From positions 2,108,001 through 2,172,000 of the forward strand of contig NZ_CP104067.1 in NCBI RefSeq assembly GCF_026651875.1: 64,000 nucleotides of DNA. Reading direction: 5' to 3'. Below are positions 38,779 through 48,710 of this stretch, piece after piece. The notes under the pieces are model-generated. The model searched no databases. It saw only the letters and a program-made list of their open reading frames with translations, and was not told the origin of the DNA. The stretch comes from Alicyclobacillus fastidiosus. Its GTDB lineage: Bacteria > Bacillota > Bacilli > Alicyclobacillales > Alicyclobacillaceae. The translations under genes were made by a program, and so were the position numbers. Numbering within the stretch: position 1 is the stretch's first letter; each line of letters opens with the position of its first letter.

Positions 38779-39245
38779 GTGCCGAGCGTTTAGACGTGGC
38801 GATTGATGCCCATGTCGATTGGCCTTTAGTTGGAACAGACATGGAACCTTTTACGTTAAAAATTTTAGAAGCCGCTGCACACCGATTGGATGTTACCGGA
38901 GAGGTATCCGTTCTCTACGTGGACGACAAGGAAATCCACGAACTGAATCGCACCTATCGCGATGTAGACAGGCCAACCGACGTCCTCTCGTTTGCCATGA
39001 CTGAGGGCGAGGACGACTTTCCGAACTTTGACGCTCCGACAATGCTTGGAGATATCGTCATCAGTGTGGACAAGGCGCGAGAACAAGCGGCTGAGTACAA
39101 TCATTCACTCGAGCGCGAAATGGCCTTTTTGTTGGTGCACGGCTTTCTGCATCTCAATGGGTACGACCACCAGGATGACGCAGGGGAACGCGAAATGTTC
39201 GGGCTACAGGACGAGATCTTAGGTACTCTAGGGATAACTCGGTAA
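38775..39245 (+). CDS. ybeY: Endoribonuclease YbeY
   Basis: 16S rRNA 3'-end maturation and ribosome quality control. The zinc motif HGFLHLNGYDH (H-x3-H-x5-H) is intact, preceded by RPTDVLSFAM and LGDIVIS. 156 aa. Confidence 0.95.
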   Translation: MSAERLDVAIDAHVDWPLVGTDMEPFTLKILEAAAHRLDVTGEVSVLYVDDKEIHELNRTYRDVDRPTDVLSFAMTEGEDDFPNFDAPTMLGDIVISVDKAREQAAEYNHSLEREMAFLLVHGFLHLNGYDHQDDAGEREMFGLQDEILGTLGITR

Positions 39246-39269
39246 CATTAGGCTAATGAGGCGAGCCCT

Positions 39270-39791
39270 ATGCGTGACACATCGGAATATAAGGCCAGTT
39301 CTTTTCGAAAGTCGCTCACTTTTGCGTTTCACGGGATTGTTTACGCATTTCATTCGGAAAAGAACATGCGCCGACATTTTTGGCTGTTCAATGCCCTCGC
39401 GGCTGTGGAATTGGTCCTTCGGCCGCCATTGACGGCAGTGGTCGTCAGTTTGTTTGTGGCCGCGTGTATGTTTAGCGCTGAACTGTTTAATACCGCGATC
39501 GAACTGGCGGTTGATGTATCTGTGGAGTGGAAGCACCATCCGATTGCAGGCGTCGCGAAAGACGTTGCGGCCGGGGCGACTTCCATGTTGGCGTTCGGGA
39601 GCCTGTTCGTCGCGATATGGGTGATGGCGATGGCGGCCCCACTGCGCTTTCGGCTGTTCTCCACGGTCCACCTAGGGGCGACGTGGCTGCTCATCGCCGC
39701 CGCCGTGGCCATGTGGATCTTGCGCTACTGGCCGATACATCGATTTCCGGTCGATCACGTACCAGAAAAGGAGACGCAAGATGGGGTATAA
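39270..39791 (+). CDS. dgkA: Diacylglycerol/undecaprenol kinase family protein with extra C-terminal helix
   Basis: Small membrane kinase. In Gram-positive bacteria the family phosphorylates undecaprenol to supply lipid carrier. Core signatures: EKNMRRHFWLF, AELFNTAIELAVDV and GVAKDVAAGATSM. 173 aa against about 125 for the core family; the surplus is an additional hydrophobic helix (VHLGATWLLIAAAVAMWIL) and short tail. It overlaps era by 11 bases. The cdd gene found here in B. subtilis is missing. Confidence 0.9.
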   Translation: MRDTSEYKASSFRKSLTFAFHGIVYAFHSEKNMRRHFWLFNALAAVELVLRPPLTAVVVSLFVAACMFSAELFNTAIELAVDVSVEWKHHPIAGVAKDVAAGATSMLAFGSLFVAIWVMAMAAPLRFRLFSTVHLGATWLLIAAAVAMWILRYWPIHRFPVDHVPEKETQDGV

Positions 39792-40671
39792 GTCGGGCTT
39801 TGTAGCCATCATCGGTCGACCCAACGTAGGGAAATCGACCTTATTGAACGCCATGATCGGTCAAAAAATCGCCATCATGTCGAAGCGCGCGCAAACCACG
39901 CGCAACCGGATTCGCGGCGTCCGTACGACGGACGCGTCGCAAACGATTTTCATCGACACGCCGGGCATTCATACACCACATCACAGGCTCGGCGAGTACA
40001 TGGTTGAAGTGGCGACTCAGACGCTTCAAGAGGTCGATCTCGTCCTGTTCGTCGTCGATGCCACCACGGGGCTACATCCGGCGGAACGGGAGATCGTCAA
40101 ACGGTTTGAATCGGTTCGTACGCCGATTTTCCTCGTGCTGAACAAGGTGGATGCCGTTGAAAAGCCGTTGTTGCTAGAGCACATCGAAGCATACCAGAAC
40201 ATCCATTCGTTTGACGAATACATACCAATTTCCGCGCTCAAGCTCGAGCAAACGGAGACGCTCGCCAAGTTGATTGAAGAGCGGCTGCCAGACGGTCCGA
40301 AGTTTTACCCTGACGATATGGTCACGGACTACCCAGAACAGTTTATCATCGCCGAGATCATCCGCGAAAAAGTGCTGATGTTGACGCAGGAAGAGGTCCC
40401 CCACGCGGTGATGGTCGACATCGAGCAAATGGAGCGTCGAAATCAGGATACGCTCTACGTGAATGCGGTGATCTACACGGAACGAGACAGTCAAAAGGGC
40501 ATTCTCATCGGCAAACAGGGTCAGATGCTCAAGCGCGTAGGCGAGATGTCCCGCAGGGAACTGGAGGGACTGCTCGGCTCAAAGATCTATTTGGAGCTTT
40601 GGGTCAAAGTGAAAAAGGATTGGCGCAATCGCCCGACGCTTCTGCGCCAGTTTGGATTTAACAACGAGTAA
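39781..40671 (+). CDS. era: GTPase Era
   Basis: Ribosome-assembly GTPase that binds the 3' end of 16S rRNA. G1 GRPNVGKST, G3 DTPGIH, G4 NKVD; C-terminal KH domain with KGILIGKQGQMLKRVGEMSR. 296 aa. Start lies inside the end of dgkA. Confidence 0.97.
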   Translation: MGYKSGFVAIIGRPNVGKSTLLNAMIGQKIAIMSKRAQTTRNRIRGVRTTDASQTIFIDTPGIHTPHHRLGEYMVEVATQTLQEVDLVLFVVDATTGLHPAEREIVKRFESVRTPIFLVLNKVDAVEKPLLLEHIEAYQNIHSFDEYIPISALKLEQTETLAKLIEERLPDGPKFYPDDMVTDYPEQFIIAEIIREKVLMLTQEEVPHAVMVDIEQMERRNQDTLYVNAVIYTERDSQKGILIGKQGQMLKRVGEMSRRELEGLLGSKIYLELWVKVKKDWRNRPTLLRQFGFNNE

Positions 40672-40795
40672 CCCGTTCTCGTTATTCCTGAAAGTTGTTA
40701 CCATCCTCTCCATTCGCATAGCCGCTGCGTGGTGCGGAAGAATATAGCCAAGTTCATAGATGCAACGCATACGCCCTTAAAGGAGACGATTTGAG

Positions 40796-40948
40796 TTGCG
40801 GGATTATACTTGGCAAATGTTCGAATTGACTGGTGAAATCGATGCTTATCTATTGTATCGAGCGGCGGATAGTTTTAGTCCAGAAATACAAACTGATGCA
40901 TTGGACGAGGCGACCGCCGACGAGTCTGAGGCGACCTTGCCGCAGTGA
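40796..40948 (+). CDS. yqzL: YqzL-family small protein (50 aa)
   Basis: Short gene between era and recO, the same slot as yqzL in B. subtilis. The translation begins MRDYTWQMFELTGEIDAYLL, very like the yqzL N-terminus as I remember it (aromatic YTW, F, TG-IDAYLL), then an acidic tail. TTG 40796 is 9 bases after AAAGGAGA (40779-40786); the stop TGA is at 40946-40948. Function unknown. Confidence 0.85.
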   Translation: MRDYTWQMFELTGEIDAYLLYRAADSFSPEIQTDALDEATADESEATLPQ

Positions 40949-40984
40949 GATTATTTGCCTTGTCTATCGCTTGGGAGTGGGAGT

Positions 40985-41764
40985 GTGCAATACAACACCG
41001 AGGCTATCGTCATCAAAACGGTCCGGTACGGGGAGACGCACGCCATCTTGACACTTTTAACGCCCACTGGGCGGGTGTCTGCAATGGCGAGAAGTGCCAT
41101 GAAGCCAACCAGCCGACTGGCGGCAGGCGTTCGTCTGTGCGCACAAGGCACCTACTTCATTTATCAGGGAAGCGGTATGGGGAATATTCAACAGGTGGAG
41201 ATGGTGGCCAGTCGTCGTCGACTGCATGAGGATCTACAGTCGGCGGCCTATGCCGCCTATTTTTGCGATCTCGTGCTCTCCGTCGCACCGGATCGCCCGC
41301 ATGGCCAGCCCGCCATGTATCGTCAGTTTGCAGCCGTCCTCGACGCCTTGGTGGAACGGCCGAAGGACGCCGATGTGCTCGCCCGCGTATTTGAGACGAA
41401 GATGTGTCATTGGCTTGGCGTGAGTCCAAGTTGGCGAGAATGTATCCGTTGCGGCGAGCCGTTGACGGAAAAGTACAGGTATCACCTAGTGGAGGGCGGT
41501 TTCGTCTGTCAGAAGTGCTATACGGTGGAGGACACGAATCAATCGTATGCGGTGCCGGCTGCGCTTGGCAAGATTCTCTATTTGTTTGAGAGGACGCCAA
41601 TCGAGCAACTTGGGGACGTAAAGATTTCTGCGGCCTCACACAAAGCGTTGAAGCAAACGCTATACTATCAACTAGTGGATTTCGGAGGACTGTATCTGAA
41701 GTCGCGGGACATTCTCAATCAGTTAGTCGATGCGTTTGACCGAAAGGATGGCGAGAACGGATGA
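40985..41764 (+). CDS. recO: DNA repair protein RecO
   Basis: Helps load RecA on SSB-coated DNA. N-terminal OB fold (EAIVIKTVRYGETHAILTLLT) and a zinc site CIRCGEPL...CQKCY. 259 aa. GTG 40985 follows a G-rich site and gives the standard N-terminus. It ends ATGA into ppsR; glyQS, which lie here in B. subtilis, are absent. Confidence 0.94.
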   Translation: MQYNTEAIVIKTVRYGETHAILTLLTPTGRVSAMARSAMKPTSRLAAGVRLCAQGTYFIYQGSGMGNIQQVEMVASRRRLHEDLQSAAYAAYFCDLVLSVAPDRPHGQPAMYRQFAAVLDALVERPKDADVLARVFETKMCHWLGVSPSWRECIRCGEPLTEKYRYHLVEGGFVCQKCYTVEDTNQSYAVPAALGKILYLFERTPIEQLGDVKISAASHKALKQTLYYQLVDFGGLYLKSRDILNQLVDAFDRKDGENG

Positions 41765-42588
41765 GACAAATTCCGGTCATTTATGTCGTTTCTGATTCGA
41801 TAGGTGAGACAGCGGAATCTGTGGTGAGGGCGGCTGCTAGTCAATTCGACGGCGGACATGTGATCTTGCGCCGCGTCTCCTACGTCAAAGATGTACACAC
41901 CATCGAAGAGACGGTCGACGCGGCCGCGATGGAGGACGCATGTATCGCGTTTACCATCATCGTGCCGGAGTTGAAAGCACAACTCATTCGCCGGGCGCGG
42001 GCGGTTGGCGTTCGCTACGTCGACATCATGGGACCGATGATGGAAGTGCTTCAAGACGTCGTCGGCGAGCGGCCCCGGCTACTAGCTGGGTTGGTGCATC
42101 AACTGGACGAAGATTATTTTCGACGCGTCGAAGCCATCGAATTTGCCGTCAAATACGACGACGGCAAGGACGCTCGTGGCTTGTTAGAAGCGGACGTGAT
42201 TCTCGTCGGGGTGTCCCGCACATCGAAAACACCTCTCAGCATGTACCTGGCGCACAAAGCCATCAAGGTGGCAAACGTGCCGCTGGTACCTGAGGCCCAA
42301 CCACCAAAACAGCTCAACTACGAGGAGGTCCGCGCGAAAATCGTGGGACTGACCATCCGCCCCGACAAGCTCAATCTCATCCGCCAGGAGCGGTTGCGCG
42401 CGCTGGGGCTCCAAGACGAGGCGAGATACGCGAGTTCAACAAGAATTGTAGAAGAATTGGAATACGCGAGACGTGTCATGGATACACTTCGATGTCCGGT
42501 TGTGGATGTGAGTGATCGAGCTGTGGAAGAGACGGCGGGCATCATCCTCGACATTGTCACAAGGAGCGAAACGCAGCGACATCAGTAG
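41761..42588 (+). CDS. ppsR: Bifunctional kinase/pyrophosphorylase (PPDK regulatory protein)
   Basis: DUF299 family; members phosphorylate and dephosphorylate pyruvate phosphate dikinase or PEP synthase. N-terminus IYVVSDSIGETAESVVRAA, P-loop GVSRTSKTPLSMYLA near residue 150-165. 275 aa. Equivalent to yqfL, which precedes dnaG in B. subtilis. No ppdK gene is in the window. Confidence 0.92.
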   Translation: MRQIPVIYVVSDSIGETAESVVRAAASQFDGGHVILRRVSYVKDVHTIEETVDAAAMEDACIAFTIIVPELKAQLIRRARAVGVRYVDIMGPMMEVLQDVVGERPRLLAGLVHQLDEDYFRRVEAIEFAVKYDDGKDARGLLEADVILVGVSRTSKTPLSMYLAHKAIKVANVPLVPEAQPPKQLNYEEVRAKIVGLTIRPDKLNLIRQERLRALGLQDEARYASSTRIVEELEYARRVMDTLRCPVVDVSDRAVEETAGIILDIVTRSETQRHQ

Positions 42589-42635
42589 TCTCTGCGATGG
42601 ACTCGATCGGTAGACTCTTAGATCTACTTGACGTT

Positions 42636-42663
42636 TTGTAAGTTACCTACGAGGTGGTAAAAT
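42636..42663 (+). promoter_or_regulatory. Candidate promoter of the dnaG-sigA operon
   Basis: TTGTAA (42636-42641), 16-base spacer, TAAAAT (42658-42663). It would give a leader of about 320 bases. Confidence 0.4.
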
Positions 42664-42690
42664 CATAGACAGGAGTGCCACGAGGAAATG

Positions 42691-42860
42691 GTCCACGCAA
42701 CGAATGCACACATATGTGCGTTTGTCAAACCATACACTGGATTGCAGGATAAAACAGAGGATAATTTTAACTTGATGCGTCGATACTAATGCGTAGCTTG
42801 ATGTGCGTGGACAAATTGTGACGTCGATTGCCCATGAACCGTGTCGCGATGTCGACGTGT
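42691..42860 (+). other. Structured leader region before dnaG
   Basis: The 403 bases between ppsR and dnaG hold no gene I can support. GTCCACGCA (42691-42699) and TGCGTGGAC (42804-42812) form a perfect 9-bp closing stem around 104 bases. Within it lie a GCACA-cata-TGTGC hairpin and two ATGCGT repeats. A second stem, ACGTCGA / TCGACGT, spans 42821-42858. This could be a regulatory leader for the macromolecular-synthesis operon; I do not recognise the class. Confidence 0.4.
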
Positions 42861-42991
42861 GACAAAGTTCCTCGACTCAAATTTTGTGCAGAAGGAGGAA
42901 AGTATCTTTCTTCGTAGAATATCAGTGTATAAGTTGAATGGCAAGTCGATTCGACCTACGAGGAACTGCGCACCGAAGAGGTGAGATGCCG

Positions 42992-44809
42992 GTGAGCAAG
43001 GTACCTGAGTGGTTTATTCAGGAACTGCGCCAAAAGGTCGATATCGTGGAAGTCGTGTCTGAATATGTTCAGTTGCGTCGGAGTGGCCGTTCGTATTCCG
43101 GATTGTGCCCATTTCACAATGAACGCACGCCATCGTTTTCGGTGTCCTCAGACCGTGGTATGTACCATTGTTTTGGCTGTGGTGCAGGTGGGACAGTGAT
43201 CAATTTTGTGATGGATATCGAGGGGGTCTCCTTTCCGGAAGCGGTTATCGCGCTCGCGGAACGGGCGGGCATGGCCATTCCCGAAGGACTCGGTACGGGT
43301 ACAACGCAACCCAATACGAAGCAACAGCGACATCGAGAAGCACATGACCTTGCGGCACAGTTGTATGGGTATATTTTAATGAATATGTCTGCGGGTGTGC
43401 AAGCCCTTTCTTACTTAGAAAAGCGGGGAATCACTCGTAAAACCATCGTGGAGTTTCGGCTGGGATTCGCTCCGAATAGCCAGGATGTTGTTGTGTCTGC
43501 ACTTCGTAGACGCGGTTTCCAGGACGACGAACTGGTGTCCAGTGGCCTGGCAGTCGAAATGGGAAGTCGAATTGTAGATCGGTTTCGAGGTCGCATCATG
43601 ATTCCCATTTGCGATAAGAAGGGAGAAGTCGTGGGATTTGGTGGCCGTACGATGTTGCCGGACGGCAAACCCAAATACCTGAATTCACCCGAGAACGAAG
43701 TCTTCCACAAGAGTAAACTCCTGTATAACTTTCACGTGGCGAGAAAGGCGATTCGGCAACAGCGAACCGCGATTTTGCTCGAAGGTTACATGGACGTCAT
43801 CTCGTTGGCACAGGTGGGTATCTCCTCCGGTGTGGCGTCGCTTGGGACGTCTCTGACCGAGGAGCAAGCGAGTATGCTGAAGGCCGATTGCGACCGGGTG
43901 ATCATCGCCTACGACGGAGATTCGGCAGGGCGGAAGGCTGCGGTGCGGGCTATCGATCTTCTGCAGGGGGCCGGGATTGAACCAGTGGTGCTTTCGATTC
44001 CAGACGGACTCGATCCCGACGAGTACGTTCGTTCCAACGGTGGCGAAGCGTTTACGCGCCTACTTGCACGGCGCACGTTGTCGGTTGTTCAGTACCTGCT
44101 GGATGAGCTCCGGCAGAAAGCAAACTTGGTCAGCCCGGTCGGACGAACTGATTTTGTCCGAGCGGCCCTGCAATTGTTGGCAGAGCGAGCAACGCCAGTA
44201 GAACAAGAGTACGAGTTGCGAAATTTGTCACAGGAATTTAACTTGTCCGTCGAAACTTTGAAGGAAGAGCTTCGGACATTCTCGAAACAACATAAGAGGC
44301 ATCGCGAACAATCAGTTCAACGCGCTGCACGAACCGCCGTGGCTCAACCTTTGGAGCGGGCAGTGTCGCGAGCAAGTATAGGACTATTAAAAGCTGTTCT
44401 CCTCGATGAAATGGCTGCGATGTACGTTATGGAGAAGGGGCTAACTGAACTCGCGGAACCGTTACAAACGGCATTGTTGGCTCAGTTATACGCATGGCGC
44501 TTAGCCAATCCGACGAGCAATCCGTCCTCATTCGTGGACGAATTGGACGATGAGCCACTGGTGCAATTGGCTTCTTCCTTGTTCTTTGGGGAAACGCCAG
44601 AGTTCTCCAAAGATCTGTTGGATGACTATGTGCGCACGGTGGAACGCCACCACCTTGAGGCGGAATACCGCGCGTTGCTTCACCAATGGATAGAGGTGGA
44701 AGCGTCGGGTGACGGGAAACGTGCTAGAGAGATAAAGTTGCAGGTGGAACAAATTCAGGGCCAGATTGCAACATTGAAGCTACCCCGAGAACAAAACGCA
44801 GAGGGGTAA
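42992..44809 (+). CDS. dnaG: DNA primase
   Basis: Makes RNA primers at the replication fork. The N-terminal zinc ribbon ([11 protein letters not shown], then [10 protein letters not shown]) and the TOPRIM core ([25 protein letters not shown]) are intact, with a C-terminal DnaB-interaction domain. 605 aa from GTG 42992, 7 bases after GAGGTGA; an ATG at 42986 is too near, and one at 42938 adds non-family residues. Followed by sigA after 16 bases. Confidence 0.96.
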   Translation: MSKVPEWFIQELRQKVDIVEVVSEYVQLRRSGRSYSGLCPFHNERTPSFSVSSDRGMYHCFGCGAGGTVINFVMDIEGVSFPEAVIALAERAGMAIPEGLGTGTTQPNTKQQRHREAHDLAAQLYGYILMNMSAGVQALSYLEKRGITRKTIVEFRLGFAPNSQDVVVSALRRRGFQDDELVSSGLAVEMGSRIVDRFRGRIMIPICDKKGEVVGFGGRTMLPDGKPKYLNSPENEVFHKSKLLYNFHVARKAIRQQRTAILLEGYMDVISLAQVGISSGVASLGTSLTEEQASMLKADCDRVIIAYDGDSAGRKAAVRAIDLLQGAGIEPVVLSIPDGLDPDEYVRSNGGEAFTRLLARRTLSVVQYLLDELRQKANLVSPVGRTDFVRAALQLLAERATPVEQEYELRNLSQEFNLSVETLKEELRTFSKQHKRHREQSVQRAARTAVAQPLERAVSRASIGLLKAVLLDEMAAMYVMEKGLTELAEPLQTALLAQLYAWRLANPTSNPSSFVDELDDEPLVQLASSLFFGETPEFSKDLLDDYVRTVERHHLEAEYRALLHQWIEVEASGDGKRAREIKLQVEQIQGQIATLKLPREQNAEG

Positions 44810-44825
44810 AGGAGGCGGGGATGTA

Positions 44826-45944
44826 ATGACCAAAGCAAAGGACGAAGTACGCGAAGAAGAACGCGGACTGACACTGCAGCAGGCAAGACAACAACTCGTG
44901 GAGCTTGGGAAGAAGCAAGGCTCCCTGACCTATGAGGAGATTACAGACCGCCTGGCCCCGTTCGACCAAGACACGGACCAGTTGGACGACTTCTTTGAAC
45001 ACCTTGGAGAACAAGGAATTGACGTCGTCAATGAACGCGACGAAGAAAACCGTTCGCAAGGCGAGAGCAGCGACGATGAATACGATTTAAATGACCTATC
45101 GATGCCGCCAGGTGTCAAAATCAGTGACCCGGTGCGCATGTACCTAAAGGAAATCGGACGCGTACCCCTCCTGTCTGCCCAAGATGAAATCGAGTTGGCC
45201 AAGCGCATTGAAGCGGGCGACGAGGAAGCGAAGCGCCGCCTGGCCGAAGCCAACCTGCGCCTCGTCGTCAGCATCGCGAAGCGCTATGTCGGCCGCGGCA
45301 TGTTGTTCTTGGATCTCATTCAGGAAGGAAACTTGGGTCTCATTAAGGCCGTCGAGAAGTTCGATTACCGCAAGGGATATAAATTCAGTACGTATGCAAC
45401 CTGGTGGATTCGGCAGGCCATCACGCGCGCCATCGCAGATCAGGCGCGCACGATTCGGATTCCGGTGCACATGGTCGAGACCATCAACAAGCTGATTCGC
45501 GTAAGCCGTCAGCTTCTGCAGGAACTTGGTCGCGAACCGACCGCCGAGGAAATCGCGGAAGAGATGGACTTGACGGCGGACAAGGTGCGGGAAATTCAGA
45601 AAATCGCCCAGGAGCCGGTCTCTCTTGAAACGCCAATCGGCGAGGAAGACGACTCGCACCTCGGGGATTTCATTCCGGACGACGAGGCACCTGCACCAGC
45701 CGATGCAGCGGCGTACGAGCTCTTAAAAGAGCAACTCGAAGACGTCCTCGACACCCTCACGGAACGCGAGGAAAACGTATTGCGCCTGCGCTTTGGATTG
45801 GACGATGGGCGCACGCGCACGTTGGAGGAAGTCGGCAAGGTGTTCGGAGTCACACGGGAACGCATCCGACAAATCGAGGCGAAGGCGCTGCGGAAGTTGC
45901 GCCATCCAAGCAGGAGCAAACGCCTGAAGGATTTCCTCGAATAA
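44826..45944 (+). CDS. sigA: Primary sigma factor SigA (RpoD)
   Basis: Housekeeping sigma factor. Region 1.1 remnant at the N-terminus; region 1.2 [17 protein letters not shown]; region 2.3-2.4 [19 protein letters not shown]; region 4.2 [20 protein letters not shown]. 372 aa. The dnaG-sigA operon is conserved in Bacillales. Confidence 0.98.
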   Translation: MTKAKDEVREEERGLTLQQARQQLVELGKKQGSLTYEEITDRLAPFDQDTDQLDDFFEHLGEQGIDVVNERDEENRSQGESSDDEYDLNDLSMPPGVKISDPVRMYLKEIGRVPLLSAQDEIELAKRIEAGDEEAKRRLAEANLRLVVSIAKRYVGRGMLFLDLIQEGNLGLIKAVEKFDYRKGYKFSTYATWWIRQAITRAIADQARTIRIPVHMVETINKLIRVSRQLLQELGREPTAEEIAEEMDLTADKVREIQKIAQEPVSLETPIGEEDDSHLGDFIPDDEAPAPADAAAYELLKEQLEDVLDTLTEREENVLRLRFGLDDGRTRTLEEVGKVFGVTRERIRQIEAKALRKLRHPSRSKRLKDFLE

Positions 45945-45988
45945 GTGGCTTTGTTCTAAGGAAACACCGATACCTGAGTGAACAGCGG

Positions 45989-46019
45989 ACAGCCTGCGTG
46001 TGAACGTAGGCTGTTTTTG
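45989..46019 (+). terminator. Terminator after sigA
   Basis: 11-bp stem ACAGCCTGCGT / ACGTAGGCTGT with one G-U pair, GTGA loop, T5 run. Confidence 0.9.
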
Positions 46020-46130
46020 CGCCCGCCTTGAAGTCAGTGGACAAGTGCGTCTATTTCGGATCATACCCACGTATTGTAGGATGTACCGACCGGTTTTATG
46101 AGGTTGGGAGTTGAAAGCGGGGGGTTCGGG

Positions 46131-46724
46131 GTGATCCTCAGTCTGCTGATGTTGGCGGCGGTCGCAGCCATTGCATTCATAGGAACGTCCGTATTTGTGC
46201 ACAGGTTTGCGCTTCACTTACGTCAAAGTGGTCGAAGGGAGCGCCCGTCGGTCAGTCAGACGGGAATCGTCCTAGGAGCCTACACGGACGGCTTTCGTCC
46301 GAGTCTTCCCTTGCGTTCGAGATTGCGTGCGGCGCTGCACCTGTACCGATGCGGAATCATCCAAACCTTCATCGTGAGCGGTGGACAGGGTGAGGATGAG
46401 ACCGTATCTGAGGCGAGATCGATGAAGCGATTTCTCATCATCAACGGTGTTCCTCCAGAAGTGATCTTTGAGGACCGATGGTCAAAAGACACTTGGGAAA
46501 ACCTAAAGAATAGCAAACAACTCATGCAGCGGCTGCGGTTTACGACTGCGGTCATCGTGACAAGTGACTACCACTTGCCTCGAGCGCTGGCGGTAGCTCG
46601 GATGCTCGACATGAACGTCACTGGATTTGCGGCTCATTCGACACACGGAGAGTTTCACGCCGCGATACGTGAGGTTTTTGCACACATCCAATATACGCTG
46701 CAAGGTCGACAGTCCCTATTTTGA
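46131..46724 (+). CDS. YdcF/SanA family (DUF218) membrane-anchored protein
   Basis: N-terminal signal anchor (ILSLLMLAAVAAIAFIGTSVF) followed by a DUF218 domain: IVLGAYTDG, LHLYRCGIIQTFIVSGGQGEDE, a SEARSMKRFLIINGVPPE segment and VTSDYHLPRALAVAR. 197 aa from GTG 46131, 6 bases after G6; an ATG at 46098 has no ribosome site. Family proteins are linked to cell-envelope integrity; the activity is unknown. Confidence 0.85.
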   Translation: MILSLLMLAAVAAIAFIGTSVFVHRFALHLRQSGRRERPSVSQTGIVLGAYTDGFRPSLPLRSRLRAALHLYRCGIIQTFIVSGGQGEDETVSEARSMKRFLIINGVPPEVIFEDRWSKDTWENLKNSKQLMQRLRFTTAVIVTSDYHLPRALAVARMLDMNVTGFAAHSTHGEFHAAIREVFAHIQYTLQGRQSLF

Positions 46725-46737
46725 GAAGAGGTTAGTT

Positions 46738-47484
46738 ATGCAGTTGATGACGTTGTCAAAGCGGCTACAGACGATTGTTGATGATATACCAAAAGCTGAA
46801 GTGTTGGCTGACATCGGGACGGATCACGCATTTATTCCCATCCACGCCATTCAGGTGAACCGGGTGGAGCGGGCCATCGCTACCGATTTAAGATCCGGCC
46901 CGCTGCAAAAAGCCCGCGAGAACGTGGCGAAGTATGGGCTTTGTGACGTGATCGACCTGCGGTTGGGCGACGGCCTCGACGCGCTCCAGCCCGGCGAAGC
47001 AGACGTCATCGTGTCAGCCGGCATTGGCGGGCACGTCCACACAGCTATGTTGCGAGCAGGCCTCGATGTCGCAAAAGCGGCAAAGCGCATCATCTTTCAG
47101 CCGATGAACGCGGGGCACCTGTTGCGGCAGAGCCTCGACGAACTCTGTTTTCACCTTGTGGAAGAACGACTCGTTCTGGAAGACGACAGAGTGTACGAAA
47201 TCCTGGTGGCGGAGCCGGCCGACAGGACTGACCCGCTCTACGACGACATTCGCCACGACGCTCGCTCGTTGGCGCAGGCCTACACGTATGGACCACTTTT
47301 GATGCGGGAGAAGAGCGCACTGTACAGGTTGCGCATTGAACGAGAAATCGAAAAGCTTCGGTCGGTCTTGCACAGCGTTGAACAGAGCGACAACGACGCC
47401 GCAAGGGAACGGGCCGCTGCGCTTTTGACCGACATTCAAAATCTCACGATTCTGGTGGATGAAGGGAGAGGTGAGGCACGATGA
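46738..47484 (+). CDS. trmK: tRNA (adenine22-N1)-methyltransferase TrmK
   Basis: Rossmann-fold methylase for m1A22 in tRNA. LSKRLQTIVDDIPKAEVLADIGTDHAFIP and GDGLDALQPGEADVIVSAGIGG are family segments. 248 aa. ATG 46738 follows GAGG. sigA-trmK-nif3 order matches B. subtilis yqfN-yqfO. Ends ATGA into the next gene. Confidence 0.94.
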   Translation: MQLMTLSKRLQTIVDDIPKAEVLADIGTDHAFIPIHAIQVNRVERAIATDLRSGPLQKARENVAKYGLCDVIDLRLGDGLDALQPGEADVIVSAGIGGHVHTAMLRAGLDVAKAAKRIIFQPMNAGHLLRQSLDELCFHLVEERLVLEDDRVYEILVAEPADRTDPLYDDIRHDARSLAQAYTYGPLLMREKSALYRLRIEREIEKLRSVLHSVEQSDNDAARERAAALLTDIQNLTILVDEGRGEAR

Positions 47485-48611
47485 GTCGCACAGTTACGGT
47501 GGGGGACGTCATCCGTCTGCTGGACGCCATCGCGCCGCCGAAATGGGCGCTTGCAAACGATAAAATCGGCCTTCAGGTCGGAAACGTGGACAAGCCGGTG
47601 TCTCGCGTCTGGGTCGCGCTTGAAGCGTCGCCGGAGGTCATAGAAGAGGCTATCGCCCAGGGCGTCCATCTGATCATCACGCACCACGCCCTCCTCTTTC
47701 ACCCAATCTCCGTCCTCGATACCCGCAAACGCCGGAGTTGCGCCATTCAACGGCTACTCTCCGCCGATATCGCCGTCTATTCGGCGCATACGAATTTGGA
47801 CGTGGCACCGGGCGGCGTCAACGACGTTATCGCCGAGCGCATTGGCTTGCAAGACACTGAGATCCTTGACGTCACCTATCGCGAAGCGCTCCACAAACTC
47901 GCCGTGTACGTGCCGACCACTCACCTGGAAGCCGTTCGCCACGCCATCGGAGAGGCGGGCGCCGGTGCGATTGGGGACTATAGCCACTGCACGTTTTCCA
48001 CGACGGGCGTCGGTACGTTCCTGCCTGGCGACAGTACGACGCCGTTCATCGGGTCGCACGGCGTTCTCGAACGGGTGGAGGAAGCCCGATTGGAGACCAT
48101 CGTGCCAGAATCTCGCCTGTCCCACGTGCTTGCCGCCATGCTTGACGCACATCCCTACGAGGAAGTGGCGTACGACGTATATCGTGTAGAGCAGCCTGGA
48201 CAGGCATATGGCATCGGACGCATCGGCAATTTGCCGCAGGGTATGTCTCTGTCTGTATTTGCAGAACATATCCGGGACACCTTTGGCATGAGACACATCC
48301 GATACGCCGGCGACGGCGATTTGTTGGTCGAGCGGGTGGCCGTATTAGGTGGTTCGGGGAGCAGATGGGCAGCGCAGAGCCTCGCGAAAGGCGCGCAGGT
48401 GTTGGTAACGGCCGATGTCGGCCACCACGAGGCTGGCGACGCATGGCAAGACGGCCTCGCCATCGTCGACGCGACACACGCGGCGCTGGAGCAGCCCGTG
48501 TGTACTGTGTTGGCGGATCGACTGCGGGAGATGCTGCATTCCGCCGTCGGTGACTGCGGTGTAGACATCGCTGCGGCACCTGTCGATGTCGATCCGTTCC
48601 ACTGGACCTAA
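47481..48611 (+). CDS. Nif3-like dinuclear metal-centre protein (YqfO)
   Basis: 376 aa with the central YqfO insert domain found in Gram-positive members. Metal ligands appear in HLIITHHALLFHP, YSAHTNLDVAPGG and, C-terminally, VTADVGHHEAGDA and DATHAALE. Proposed GTP cyclohydrolase I type 2 or metallochaperone; the role is unsettled. The ATGA overlap with trmK indicates co-expression. Confidence 0.93.
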   Translation: MSRTVTVGDVIRLLDAIAPPKWALANDKIGLQVGNVDKPVSRVWVALEASPEVIEEAIAQGVHLIITHHALLFHPISVLDTRKRRSCAIQRLLSADIAVYSAHTNLDVAPGGVNDVIAERIGLQDTEILDVTYREALHKLAVYVPTTHLEAVRHAIGEAGAGAIGDYSHCTFSTTGVGTFLPGDSTTPFIGSHGVLERVEEARLETIVPESRLSHVLAAMLDAHPYEEVAYDVYRVEQPGQAYGIGRIGNLPQGMSLSVFAEHIRDTFGMRHIRYAGDGDLLVERVAVLGGSGSRWAAQSLAKGAQVLVTADVGHHEAGDAWQDGLAIVDATHAALEQPVCTVLADRLREMLHSAVGDCGVDIAAAPVDVDPFHWT

Positions 48612-48660
48612 GCCCAATCCTCACCATTGTCGTAAAATGTCGGTATACCGTCGTTTTCCA

Positions 48661-48689
48661 TTGTCACTGTAACGCATATCGCGTATAAT
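48661..48689 (+). promoter_or_regulatory. Strong sigma-A promoter of rnpB
   Basis: TTGTCA (48661-48666), 17-base spacer, consensus TATAAT (48684-48689), about 22 bases before the first P1 base. Confidence 0.9.
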
Positions 48690-48710
48690 AAACGTTGCTG
48701 TTACGACGAA

